A stretch of 64,000 nt of DNA from Xanthomonas sp. AM6 (GTDB lineage: Bacteria; Pseudomonadota; Gammaproteobacteria; Xanthomonadales; Xanthomonadaceae): contig NZ_CP106869.1 in NCBI RefSeq assembly GCF_025665335.1, positions 3,498,501-3,562,500 of the forward strand, in the 5' to 3' direction. The notes beneath the pieces were generated by a model, which saw only the letters and a program-made list of their open reading frames with translations, made no database searches and was not told where the DNA came from. Position 1 is the first letter of the stretch. The number at the start of each line of letters is the position of its first letter. Position numbers and translations under genes: made by a program. Shown here piece by piece: positions 14,151-22,657 of this stretch.

Positions 14151-14894
14151 TCAGATCCGCGTGGTCGCCAGGAAGCGTTCGCGGTCCTGCTGGGTGCGGC
14201 GGCGGATCTCGGCCAGGGCCTGGCTCTCGGTGGCTTCCAGCATCGACTCGAACAGGCGCTGGAAGTGGTTGCGCATCGCGTTGCGCGAGGCGGCCGGATC
14301 GCGCGTCTTCAGCGCCTCCAGGATCGCGGCGTGCTCGTCGGTGCGGGTCGCATCGTCCTGGTGGCAGACGTGCGCGTACACCTGGCGCACCCGCGGCAGT
14401 TCGTTGCGCATGCGCCAGATCAGGTGGATGCAGTATTCCACCACCGGATTGCCGGACAGCCGCGCGATGGCCAGGTGGAAGCGGCGGTCGTACTCGCCGG
14501 CCATCTCCTCGGTGGTGGTCGGGTCGGACATCGCCGTCACCAGGGTCTGCAGTTCCTCGATGTCGGCATCGGTCAGGCGCCCGGCGGCCAGCGCCGCGGC
14601 TTCGGCCTCGATCACCGTGCGCGCGGCGGTCAGGTCGAATGCGCTGACGTCGGGCAATGCGCCCTGCGCGTCGATCGGGCGCGGCCGCACGTACACGCCC
14701 GAGCCGGTCTTGATCGCGATCCAGCCCTGCGCCTCCAGCGCGATCTCGGCCTCGCGGATGGTCACCCGGCTGACCCCGAACCGCTCGGCCAGATCGCGCT
14801 CGCCCGGCAGCCGCGAACCGGTCGGGAATTCGCCCGATTCGATCAGCGACAGGATCTTTGCGGCGATGGACTGGTAGAGGCGGCTTTCGGACAT
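14151..14894 (-). CDS. GntR/FadR-family regulator of the alginate locus
   Basis: A 247-residue transcription factor. The N-terminal winged helix (about residues 5-70) contains SRLPGERDLAERFGVSRVTIREA, the GntR signature, followed by GSGVYVRP. The C-terminal all-helical FCD domain (about 85-225) marks the FadR subfamily, which often binds carboxylates or sugar acids; EYDRRFHLAIARLSGNP and the DEHAAILEAL stretch hold typical metal/ligand-site Asp and His residues. It lies immediately downstream of, and in the same direction as, the TonB-dependent receptor at the edge of an alginate degradation locus, so I infer that it represses that locus until an alginate-derived keto-sugar acid (such as KDG or DEH) binds. 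Start ATG at 14894. The ligand is inference. Confidence 0.9.
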   Translation of the reverse strand: MSESRLYQSIAAKILSLIESGEFPTGSRLPGERDLAERFGVSRVTIREAEIALEAQGWIAIKTGSGVYVRPRPIDAQGALPDVSAFDLTAARTVIEAEAAALAAGRLTDADIEELQTLVTAMSDPTTTEEMAGEYDRRFHLAIARLSGNPVVEYCIHLIWRMRNELPRVRQVYAHVCHQDDATRTDEHAAILEALKTRDPAASRNAMRNHFQRLFESMLEATESQALAEIRRRTQQDRERFLATTRI

Positions 14895-14965
14895 TCGCGC
14901 TAAGGACCCGTCTGGTGAATTCCACAGCGGCGCCGGGACGACGCGCCGGCGCCTGCTGCGGCTCG

Positions 14966-14993
14966 AAAAACGGCGCGGCCGGGGGCCGCGCCG
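14966..14993 (-). terminator. Rho-independent terminator after the TonB receptor
   Basis: On the minus strand, a perfect 10-bp stem (CGGCGCGGCC at 14971-14980 paired with 14984-14993, three-base loop) is followed by five T residues (AAAAA at 14966-14970 on the plus strand). It begins seven bases beyond the receptor stop codon and so separates the receptor from the regulator gene. Confidence 0.9.
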
Positions 14994-14999
14994 CTGCGT

Positions 15000-17939
15000 T
15001 CAGAACTTGTATCGTACACCGAAATATGCGCGCCGCCCGTAGCTCACGTACTCGCGGAAGTTGCCGTAGACAGGCTGGGATGCGACGCGCGGTTCGTTGG
15101 TCAGGTTCATCAGCTCCAGCGACAGCGACAGGTTCTTGCTGACCCGGTAGCGGGCGCGGAAATCCACGCTGGTGTTGTCGTCGTAGTAGCGGTTCTGCTG
15201 CGCGGTGTTGCCGGTGAAGTCCTGGTAGTACTTGGAGCGGTACTTGCCGATCGCCTGCATGTCGAAGCGGCCCAGTTCCCAGTACAGCGAGCCGGACAGC
15301 ACGTGCCGCGAGAAGCCGCTGAGCCCGGCCGGGGCCACGATCGCCGGGACCACCGTGCCGGTGACCGCATCGACCTGCTCGCCCAGGCGCGGGTCCTGGG
15401 TCTCGTAGTCGGTGTCGGCGTAGTTGTAGCTGAGCTTGAAGCCCAGCCCGTCCAGCGGCTTGGGCAGGTAGGAGAAGCGGTGCGCGGCGCTGAGCTCGAA
15501 GCCGGTCAGCGTGCTCTTCTTGTCGGTGGTCACCTGCCGCGGCACCGCCACGGTGGCGCTGCGCCCGTCGACCACGAAGGTCTCGTCGAACAGCACGGTC
15601 TCGGTGCCGCCGTTGAACTGCTTCCAGTACACCGCGCCGGCCAGCATGCTGTCCTCGTTCGGGTACCATTCCAGCGACACGTCGCCGTTCCACGACATCA
15701 GCGGCTTGGTCTCGGGATTGCCGGTGGCGGTGATGCCGGCCAGCGCTTCCTCCAGGCTGGTGAAGTTCTCGGTGCCGGTGAGGTTGACGTTGCGGCCCGA
15801 GCCCAGCGCGGCGATGTCCGGACGCGACATGGCGCGGTAGCCGGCCACCCGCAGCAGCAGGTGGTCGCGCAGTTCGAACGCGGCATTGGCGCTGGGCAGC
15901 AGCTTGTCGTTGCCGGCCTTGGCGACCAGGGTCTGGTAGGTGCCGGTGGGCTGCAGGCGCAGGGTGCCGGCGCCGTTGTCGATCAGGTCCAGGTCGGCGC
16001 GCACGCCTTCCGAACGCACGTCGGTCTTGACCCAGCGCACGCCCAGGTTGCCCGACACCGGCAGGCCGAACAGCTCGCTGCGGAAGTCGGCCATCAGGAA
16101 CAGCGCCTTGGTCTTCTCCACCACGTCGACGTTGTTGGGATCGCGGTAGTTCGGGTCCACCCCGGTGTCGCTGCTGCCGCGGAACGCCTCGTACAGGCAG
16201 GACGGGTCGAAGTAGGCCCAGCTGGAGATGGTGTTGCCGCTGGCCGCGTCGAGGAAATCGTCCTGCGGGAACGGCGCGCGGCAGGCCCGGTTGGCGGCGA
16301 TGATCTGGGTGCGCCCGGCGCCGCTGGCGGCGATGTCGGTGGTGATGGTGTTGTCGAAGTAGCTGTAGTCGGCCTGGCTGGCGCGCAGGCCGAAGGTGAT
16401 CTTGGTCAGCAGCCCGTCCTCGGGCAAGTAGCTGACGTCGAAGCGGCCGGCGCGGATGCGGTGATCGTTCTTCTCTTCTTCAGAGGTGACCCGCGCCGCG
16501 CCGGTGTAGGCGTCCCAGTCGTTGACGTCGAACGCCGGGTCCAGCGCGATGCTCGGCACGTCGCCCGCGTTTTCCCAGTCGTAGTTGACGTAGCCGGTGG
16601 CGCCGCTGGTGATGCCCGGCACCACCGCGTTGTTCACGTCGCGGGCATTGGCGCGCAGCCGGGTCATGCGCTGGGTGTCCTCGCGCACGGTGTGCGAATA
16701 GGACAGGTCGGTGGCGATCTCCCAGGCCACGCTCGGGCGCAGGATGATGTTGAGGCCGCCGCCGGTGTATTCCTCGTTGCGGTCGTACAGGGTCGAGGTG
16801 GAGTCGATCGAGGTGTTGCCGGAATAGCGGCGCAGCACGCCGTTGTCGTCGACCTCGCGATTGACAATGCCGCGGCGGGTGTTGGACAGGCTCAGGTCCG
16901 AGCGCTTCTCGTGCCAGTTGCGGTCGGTGTGTTCGTAGTCGACGTTGACCTCGAGCAGGTCGTTGGGCTTCCACTGCACCGCGGCGAACTCGGACTGGCG
17001 GTCGTTGCGCTCCTGCTTGAGCCGGTAGATGCGGCTGCTCGGCACCAGGTAGTACGGCGCGCCGTTGGCGATGGCGTCGGCGCCGACCTCGGCGCAGTTG
17101 GCGTTGCGCACGTTCTGGGTGGCGTCGCAGGCGTACCAGGTCGAGCCGCTGGTCATGCTCTCTTCCGGATCGGTGCCGTCCAGCGCCTGCAGGCCGATCG
17201 ATATGCCGAGCTTGCCGCCGTTGGCGAACTCGAACTGGTCGATGTAGCTGGCGGTACCGCGCCAGCCGATGCCGTCCTTGTCGCGGTACTTGCTGTCGTA
17301 CTCGGCCCAGCTGCCGCGCCCGTCGAGCTGGATCGCCTGCTTGCCGTAGTCCAGCGGCTTGACCGTCTCCAGGCCGATGGTGCCGGCGACGCCGCCTTCG
17401 ATCAGGTCGGCGCGCTGGGTCTTGTAGATGGCCACGGTGTTGATCAGTTCGGCCGGGAACATGTTGAAGTTCACCGAGCGGTCGCCGCTGCCGTTGGTGA
17501 TCTCGCGGCCGTTGAACTGGGTGCTGCTGAGGAACGCGCCCAGGCCGCGGATGGAGATTTCCGACGCGCCGGTCTTGTCGCGGGTGGAGGCCGCGCCGGT
17601 CAGCGTCTCGATCGCATCGGCCAGCGACGGCGCCGGCAGGTCGCCGATGTCCTCGGCCGACAGCACGTCGGAGATCACCGTTTCGTCGCGCTTCTTGTTG
17701 ATCGAGGACTGGATCGAACCACGGATGCCGGTGACCTGCACCTGGTCCAGCGTGGTCGCCCCGCCCGCCGGCGGTTGTGCCGGCGCCGCCGCTGCAGTGG
17801 CCTCGGCCTGCGCCGCCGGCGCCTCCTGTGCCCAGGCCGCGCCGCTGGTCAACGATGCCGCGATGGCGCAGGCCAGGGCGCTGCGCAGCATGCGCGCGCC
17901 GGCGCGTCCGGCGGACAGGGCCGAATAAGGGTGCCGCAT
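15000..17939 (-). CDS. TonB-dependent outer-membrane receptor
   Basis: A 979-residue outer-membrane transporter, predicted to take up alginate oligosaccharides with TonB-ExbBD energy. Signal peptide: MLRSALACAIAASLTSGAAWAQ. A Pro/Ala-rich linker leads to a TonB-box-like TTLDQVQVTG, then the plug domain (DVLSAEDIGDLPAPSLADAIETLTGA, SIRGLGAFLSSTQFNGREI, VAIYKTQRADLIEGGVAGTI), a ~22-strand barrel, and the terminal strand YFGVRYKF ending in Phe as barrel proteins do. The pattern matches the large TonB receptors that Xanthomonas and Caulobacter use for polysaccharide fragments. I start at 17939, not the in-frame ATG 15 bases upstream, because GGGAGGAGAG lies just before it. It is divergent from the lyase genes. 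A hairpin in its leader overlaps the ribosome binding site (see 17949-17985). The substrate is inferred from the neighbours. Confidence 0.93.
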   Translation of the reverse strand: MRHPYSALSAGRAGARMLRSALACAIAASLTSGAAWAQEAPAAQAEATAAAAPAQPPAGGATTLDQVQVTGIRGSIQSSINKKRDETVISDVLSAEDIGDLPAPSLADAIETLTGAASTRDKTGASEISIRGLGAFLSSTQFNGREITNGSGDRSVNFNMFPAELINTVAIYKTQRADLIEGGVAGTIGLETVKPLDYGKQAIQLDGRGSWAEYDSKYRDKDGIGWRGTASYIDQFEFANGGKLGISIGLQALDGTDPEESMTSGSTWYACDATQNVRNANCAEVGADAIANGAPYYLVPSSRIYRLKQERNDRQSEFAAVQWKPNDLLEVNVDYEHTDRNWHEKRSDLSLSNTRRGIVNREVDDNGVLRRYSGNTSIDSTSTLYDRNEEYTGGGLNIILRPSVAWEIATDLSYSHTVREDTQRMTRLRANARDVNNAVVPGITSGATGYVNYDWENAGDVPSIALDPAFDVNDWDAYTGAARVTSEEEKNDHRIRAGRFDVSYLPEDGLLTKITFGLRASQADYSYFDNTITTDIAASGAGRTQIIAANRACRAPFPQDDFLDAASGNTISSWAYFDPSCLYEAFRGSSDTGVDPNYRDPNNVDVVEKTKALFLMADFRSELFGLPVSGNLGVRWVKTDVRSEGVRADLDLIDNGAGTLRLQPTGTYQTLVAKAGNDKLLPSANAAFELRDHLLLRVAGYRAMSRPDIAALGSGRNVNLTGTENFTSLEEALAGITATGNPETKPLMSWNGDVSLEWYPNEDSMLAGAVYWKQFNGGTETVLFDETFVVDGRSATVAVPRQVTTDKKSTLTGFELSAAHRFSYLPKPLDGLGFKLSYNYADTDYETQDPRLGEQVDAVTGTVVPAIVAPAGLSGFSRHVLSGSLYWELGRFDMQAIGKYRSKYYQDFTGNTAQQNRYYDDNTSVDFRARYRVSKNLSLSLELMNLTNEPRVASQPVYGNFREYVSYGRRAYFGVRYKF

Positions 17940-17948
17940 GGTCTCTCC

Positions 17949-17985
17949 TCCCAAGGTTGGACACCGTAGGGACTACGGCTTGGGA
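17949..17985 (-). promoter_or_regulatory. 5'-leader hairpin overlapping the receptor RBS
   Basis: In the receptor mRNA leader, TCCCAAG (17985-17979) can pair with CTTGGGA (17955-17949), and an inner CCGTA/TACGG pair (17978-17974 with 17968-17964) stacks directly on it across a 5-nt loop and an 8-nt bulge. The 3' arm runs into the Shine-Dalgarno sequence (GGGAGGAG), so folding would hide it. The pairing is seen in sequence; a regulatory effect is inference. Confidence 0.45.
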
Positions 17986-18009
17986 GCGGAGCCTTTCACC
18001 CGTCACCGA

Positions 18010-18053
18010 CCAATGTCAACAAATTGGTAGAAATATCTGCGCAGGCCAATTGG
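18010..18053. promoter_or_regulatory. Candidate operators in the divergent alginate promoter
   Basis: CCAAT (18010-18014) and ATTGG (18023-18027) form an inverted repeat with an 8-bp spacer, and the palindrome CCAATTGG follows at 18046-18053. The half-site TTGGTA occurs here twice (18025, 18051) and again at 18131 next to the lyase promoter. GntR-family uronate regulators commonly recognise TTGGTAxxCCAA-like sites, so these are the best operator candidates for the local GntR-type regulator. Binding is not shown by sequence alone. Confidence 0.45.
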
Positions 18054-18147
18054 TACGTACGATTGATCTCAATTTATGTGCGTTTGCAGCACGATTTATG
18101 CGCCAACCTGTCTATCCGGATTAGCTAATTTTGGTATGCAAATCTGG

Positions 18148-18175
18148 TTGACGAGTGTTCGACCTCTGCTACCAT
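18148..18175 (+). promoter_or_regulatory. Sigma-70-like promoter for the alginate lyase operon
   Basis: TTGACG (18148-18153) and TACCAT (18170-18175) with a 16-bp spacer stand 47 bp before the PL6 start; AAGGAGG at 18209-18215 is the ribosome binding site. A TTGGTA half-site sits just upstream at 18131, a position suited to regulator control. Confidence 0.5.
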
Positions 18176-18221
18176 CCGGCCACAGCAGCGCCGCCGCGGC
18201 GCGCATCCAAGGAGGCAATCC

Positions 18222-20417
18222 ATGGCACCGAGCACGTCGTGCAACCGCTTCGCGCTGCTGTTCCTCGCCCTCGCCGCCGGCCAGGCCGCCGCCGCCGACA
18301 TCCTGGTCAGCACCCCGGCCGAATACCGCGCCGCCACCGGCGCCTTGCAACCCGGCGACAACGTGATCCTGGCCAACGGCGAATGGCGCGATTTCCAGAT
18401 CGTGTTCAGCGGCAAGGGCAGCGCCGCGCAGCCGATCCAGCTGCGCGCGCAGACCCCGGGCCAGGTCATCATCACCGGCCAGTCCAATCTGCGCATGGCT
18501 GGCGAGTACCTGGTGGTCAGCGACCTGGTGTTCCGCGACGGCTACAGCCCGACCGAGGCGGTGCTGTCCTACCGCGTCTCCAGCAAGGAACGCGCGCGCC
18601 ACAGCCGCATCACCCGGGTGGTGGTCGACCGCTTCAACCAGCCCGAGCGCAGCCGCTCGGACAACTGGGTGGCCATGTACGACAGCCACAACCGCTTCGA
18701 CCACAACCAGCTGGTCGGCAAGACCAACGCCGGCCCGACCATGGTCGTGGTCCGCGACACCGTGCAGGGCCTGGACAACCGCCACCGCATCGACCACAAC
18801 TGGTTCGGGCCGCGCCCGAACCTGGGCGCCAACGGCGGCGAGACGCTGCGCATCGGCACCAGCAACGACGCCACGTCCGATTCCAACTCGCTGGTGGAGA
18901 ACAACTGGTTCGAAGGCTGCGACGGCGAAGTGGAGGTGGTGTCCAACAAGTCCGGCGGCAATACCTACCGCGGCAACGTGTTCAAGCGCTCGCGCGGGGC
19001 GCTGGTGCTGCGCCACGGCGACGGCAACCTGGTCGAGAACAACGTGTTCTTCGGCGACGGCAAGGACGACACCGGCGGCATCCGCGTCATCAACCGCCGG
19101 CAGACGGTGCGCAACAACTACCTGGAAGGGCTGGCCGGCGACGGCTATTCCTCGGCGCTGAGCATCATGTACGGCGTACCGAATTCGCCGGCCAACCGCT
19201 ACGTGCAGGTGCAGGAAGCGCTGATCGAGCACAACACCTTCGTCGCCAGCAAGCAGCTGTTCTTCGGCGCCGGCAAGGACGACGAGCGCACCGCCGCGCC
19301 GATCGACAGCGATTTCGCGCAGAACCTGATCGTCGCCGAGCGCGACCCGGTGCGCGTGCTCGGCGACCTGTCCGGCATCGCCTTTGCCGGCAACCTGCAG
19401 AGCCCGTCCGCCTCGCCGCTGCTGCCCGGCGGCGTGGCCGGGCGCACGCTGACGATGACCCGCGCGGCGACCGGCCTGCTGGTCGCGGCCGATGCCGGCG
19501 GCGCCGGCGCCGATCCGGCGCTGAGCTACGTTCCGCGCGAGGACGTCGGCGTGGCCTGGTACGCGAAGGAGACGGTGCCGGTCGCGCTGGACAGCGGCCG
19601 CCGCCAGCGCGTGCGGCCGGGCAACGACACCCTGGCCGACGCGGTGGCCGCCGCCGGCGCCGGCGATCGCCTGCAACTGGATGCCGGCCGCTACCAGGTG
19701 GACCAGGTGCTGGCGCTGCGCCACCCGCTCAGCGTCGAAGGCCCGGCGCGCGGCCAGGCGCAGATCGCGTTCTCGCGTTCCACCCTGTTCCAGATCGAGG
19801 CCGGCGGCGCGCTGAAGCTGGCGCGGCTGCAGATCGACGGCAGCGCCGCGCCAGACGAAGTGGGCAATGCGGTGATCCGCGCCGCCCCCGGTTCCAACGC
19901 CGCCAACTACGACCTGATCGTCGAGGACAGCCGCATCCACGGCCTCACCTCCAACCGCGGCTTCGACGTGATCGCGCTGGGCAAGGGCACCCTGGCCGAG
20001 CGCATCGCGCTGCGCCGGGTGGTGGTGGAAGACGTTTCCGGCGCGGTGCTGTCGGCGCGCGCGGAGACCAACGACCGCGGCACCTACAACGCCGAGCGCG
20101 TGGAGATCGCCGACTCGCAGTTCCGCCGCATCGGCGGGCCGGCGGTGGACCTGTACCGCGGCGGCCGCGACGAGAGTACCTTCGGCCCGGTGCTGACCAT
20201 CAGCGGCTCGCGCTTCGAGCGCGTCGGCGGCGCCGCGGCGCCGTCGCTGCGCCTGCACGGCGTGCAGCGCACCTTCCTGCGCGACAACCAGTTCGTCGAC
20301 AGCGCCGCGGTCAGTACCACCCGCACCACCGGCACGCCGCAGCTGATCGCCACCCGCAACCAATTCCTCGGCACCCCGGCACTGCCGGCCGATGCCGGCG
20401 CGGAGCCCTTGCTATGA
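18222..20417 (+). CDS. Alginate lyase, polysaccharide lyase family 6
   Basis: A 731-residue secreted lyase that cleaves alginate by beta-elimination, in the periplasm or at the cell surface. Signal peptide: FALLFLALAAGQAAAAD. The rest is a right-handed parallel beta-helix of the chondroitinase-B type, with many Asn/Val ladder repeats (VENNWFEG, VVSNKSGGNTY, LVENNVFFGD). The PL6 catalytic pair is visible as Lys243 in VSNKSGG and Arg264 in LRHGDGN; acidic residues around 231-239 (EGCDGEVEV) would bind the charge-neutralising cation. A second, weaker beta-helix-like C-terminal half (from about 440) is present as in two-domain PL6 enzymes. First gene of the operon with a strong AAGGAGG ribosome site. 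Whether it prefers poly-M, poly-G or mixed alginate cannot be read from sequence. Confidence 0.93.
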   Translation: MAPSTSCNRFALLFLALAAGQAAAADILVSTPAEYRAATGALQPGDNVILANGEWRDFQIVFSGKGSAAQPIQLRAQTPGQVIITGQSNLRMAGEYLVVSDLVFRDGYSPTEAVLSYRVSSKERARHSRITRVVVDRFNQPERSRSDNWVAMYDSHNRFDHNQLVGKTNAGPTMVVVRDTVQGLDNRHRIDHNWFGPRPNLGANGGETLRIGTSNDATSDSNSLVENNWFEGCDGEVEVVSNKSGGNTYRGNVFKRSRGALVLRHGDGNLVENNVFFGDGKDDTGGIRVINRRQTVRNNYLEGLAGDGYSSALSIMYGVPNSPANRYVQVQEALIEHNTFVASKQLFFGAGKDDERTAAPIDSDFAQNLIVAERDPVRVLGDLSGIAFAGNLQSPSASPLLPGGVAGRTLTMTRAATGLLVAADAGGAGADPALSYVPREDVGVAWYAKETVPVALDSGRRQRVRPGNDTLADAVAAAGAGDRLQLDAGRYQVDQVLALRHPLSVEGPARGQAQIAFSRSTLFQIEAGGALKLARLQIDGSAAPDEVGNAVIRAAPGSNAANYDLIVEDSRIHGLTSNRGFDVIALGKGTLAERIALRRVVVEDVSGAVLSARAETNDRGTYNAERVEIADSQFRRIGGPAVDLYRGGRDESTFGPVLTISGSRFERVGGAAAPSLRLHGVQRTFLRDNQFVDSAAVSTTRTTGTPQLIATRNQFLGTPALPADAGAEPLL

Positions 20418-22657
20418 CCCGATCCAACCGCCTGATGCTGCTGGTGCTGGCCGCCGCCAGCAGCGCCCCCGCCGCCTGGGCCGCGCCTGCCGCGCCGCCT
20501 GCGGCGCCAGCGGCCAGCGGCACCGTCGCCGGCGACGCCGCCCCGGTGCTGGTTACCGCCGCGCAATGGCGGCAGATGGCCAGCGACGGTGCGCGCTACC
20601 CGCTGTTCGCGCGCGAGCAGGCCCGCGCCGAGGCGAGCCTGCGCAAGGCGATGCAGGCCGGCATCGACGTGCCGTTGCCGAAGGACCCCGGCGGCGGCGC
20701 CAGCCACGAGCAGCACAAGCGCAACTACCAGGCGATCCAGGCCGCCGGCGCGCTGTACCGGCTCACCGGCAACCGCGCCTACGCCGACTACGCGCGCGAC
20801 CTGCTGCTGGCCTACGCCAGGCTGTACCCGACCCTGGGCGCGCATCCGGCCGGGCGCGGCCAGGTGCCGGGCCGGCTGTTCTGGCAATCGCTCAACGACT
20901 CGGTGTGGCTGGTCTACGCCGCGCAGGGCTACGACGCGATCCGCGACAGCCTCGCGCCCGCCGAACGCAGGACCGTCGACGAGCAGGTGTTCCGGCGCAT
21001 GGCGCATTTCCTGTGCGACGAGAGCCCGGACAACTTCGACAAGATCCACAACCACGCCACCTGGGCGGTGGCCGCGGTCGGCATGACCGGCTACGTGCTG
21101 CGCGACCAGACGCTGGTGGACAAGGCGCTGCGCGGCAGCAAGCAGGACGGCAGCGCCGGTTTCCTCAAGCAGATCGACCAGTTGTTCTCGCCCGACGGCT
21201 ACTACGCCGAAGGCCCCTACTACCAACGCTACGCGCTGGCGCCGTTCGTGCTGTTCGCCAATGCGATCGAGCGCAACCAGCCGCAGCAGAAGATCTTCCA
21301 GCGCCGCGACGGGGTGCTGCTGAAGGCGGTGGATACGCTGGTGCAGAGCAGCTACGCCGGCTACTTCTTCCCGCTCAACGACGCGATCCTGGACAAGGGC
21401 CTGGACACCGAGGAACTGGTCGCCGGGCTCGGCATCGCCTACGCGCAGACCCGCGACGCGCGGCTGCTGTCGATCGCGCAGCGCCAGCAGCGCGTACTGC
21501 TGACCCCCGAGGGCCTGGGCGTGGCCACGGCGCTGGCGCAGGACAAGGCCAAGCCGTTCGCGTTCCGCTCCGCGCTGCTGCGCGACGGCGCCGACGGCGC
21601 GCACGGCGCGCTGGCGATCCTGCGCGCCGGCGGCGAGGACGGCCAGACCCTGGTGATGAAGAACACCTCGCAGGGCATGGGCCACGGCCACTTCGACAAG
21701 TTGAACTGGCTGTTCTACGACAACGGCCAGCGCGTGGTCACCGACTACGGCGCGGCGCGCTTCCTCAACGTGGAGGCCAAGTCCGGCGGCATCTACCTGC
21801 CGGAGAACACCAGCTGGGCCAAGACCACGGTGGCGCACAACACGCTGGTGGTGAACGAGCGCAGCCACTTCGACGGCGACTGGCGCGTGGGCGAGGAACA
21901 CGCGCCGACGCCGCTGCTGTTCGCCCACGACCAGGACACCCAGATCGTGTCCGCGCGCATGGACCACGCCTACGAAGGCGTCAGCTTCACCCGCACCCAG
22001 GCGCTGCTGACCCATCCGGAGCTGGGCCTGCCGATCGTGATCGACCTGCTGCGCGTGCACGGCGCCAAGCCGGCGCGCTACGACCTGCCGCTGCATTTCA
22101 ACGGCCACATCATGCAGGTCGGCTTCGACGCCAAGCGCGCGCTGGCCGAGCGCCCGGTGCTGGGCAAGGCCAACGGCTACCAACACCTGTGGGTGGACGC
22201 GAGCAGCGAGCCGTCGGCGGCGCCGCGCAGCCTGAGCTGGCTGCTGGACGGGCGCTTCTACAGCTACCGCTTCGGCAGCAGCGCGCCGTCGCGCGCGATC
22301 CTGGCCGAGAGCGGCGCCAACGATCCGCAGTTCAACCTGCGCCGCGAGCCGATGCTGCTGCAGCGCGTGGACGGCCAGGCCGACGTGAGCTTCTTCGGCG
22401 TGCTGGAACCGCATGGCGAATACAACGGCACCGCCGAATACGTGCACGGCGCCGACAGCCGCATCCGCGACATCGCCCGCGTGCGCGGCGACGACGCCGA
22501 GGTGATCGTGCTGACCCTGGCCTCGGGCAAGACCCTGGCGCTGGCGGTGGCCGACGATGCCGCCGACGGCCGCGAGCACAGCGTGCAGCTGCAAGGCCAG
22601 CGCTATGCCTGGCGCGGCGGCTATGCGCGCTTCGACCGCGCCGCGGGTGGCAAGTGA
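20414..22657 (+). CDS. Oligoalginate lyase, polysaccharide lyase family 17
   Basis: A 747-residue exported exolytic lyase that degrades alginate oligomers to the unsaturated monomer, which opens to DEH (4-deoxy-L-erythro-5-hexoseulose uronate). Signal peptide followed by an Ala/Pro linker; then an alpha/alpha toroid (about 50-390) with the KIHNHATWAVAAVG motif (Asn213, His214) and GYYAEGPYYQRYAL (Tyr269/270), matching PL17 catalytic positions; then a heparinase II/III-like beta domain with GHGHFDKLNW and VVTDYGAARF. Its ATG overlaps the PL6 stop by four bases (ATGA at 20414), indicating translational coupling: the endolytic and exolytic steps are made together. PL15 is the main alternative family, but the motifs favour PL17. 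Confidence 0.92.
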   Translation: MTRSNRLMLLVLAAASSAPAAWAAPAAPPAAPAASGTVAGDAAPVLVTAAQWRQMASDGARYPLFAREQARAEASLRKAMQAGIDVPLPKDPGGGASHEQHKRNYQAIQAAGALYRLTGNRAYADYARDLLLAYARLYPTLGAHPAGRGQVPGRLFWQSLNDSVWLVYAAQGYDAIRDSLAPAERRTVDEQVFRRMAHFLCDESPDNFDKIHNHATWAVAAVGMTGYVLRDQTLVDKALRGSKQDGSAGFLKQIDQLFSPDGYYAEGPYYQRYALAPFVLFANAIERNQPQQKIFQRRDGVLLKAVDTLVQSSYAGYFFPLNDAILDKGLDTEELVAGLGIAYAQTRDARLLSIAQRQQRVLLTPEGLGVATALAQDKAKPFAFRSALLRDGADGAHGALAILRAGGEDGQTLVMKNTSQGMGHGHFDKLNWLFYDNGQRVVTDYGAARFLNVEAKSGGIYLPENTSWAKTTVAHNTLVVNERSHFDGDWRVGEEHAPTPLLFAHDQDTQIVSARMDHAYEGVSFTRTQALLTHPELGLPIVIDLLRVHGAKPARYDLPLHFNGHIMQVGFDAKRALAERPVLGKANGYQHLWVDASSEPSAAPRSLSWLLDGRFYSYRFGSSAPSRAILAESGANDPQFNLRREPMLLQRVDGQADVSFFGVLEPHGEYNGTAEYVHGADSRIRDIARVRGDDAEVIVLTLASGKTLALAVADDAADGREHSVQLQGQRYAWRGGYARFDRAAGGK

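Noticed and set aside
15303-17969. Long plus-strand open frame opposite the TonB receptor
   Set aside because: No recognisable motifs; antisense of a sequence with plug, barrel, signal peptide and terminator.
20084-22594. Long minus-strand open frame opposite the two alginate lyases
   Set aside because: Low-complexity Ala/Val/Gln composition; the plus strand holds PL6 and PL17 catalytic motifs with coupled starts.
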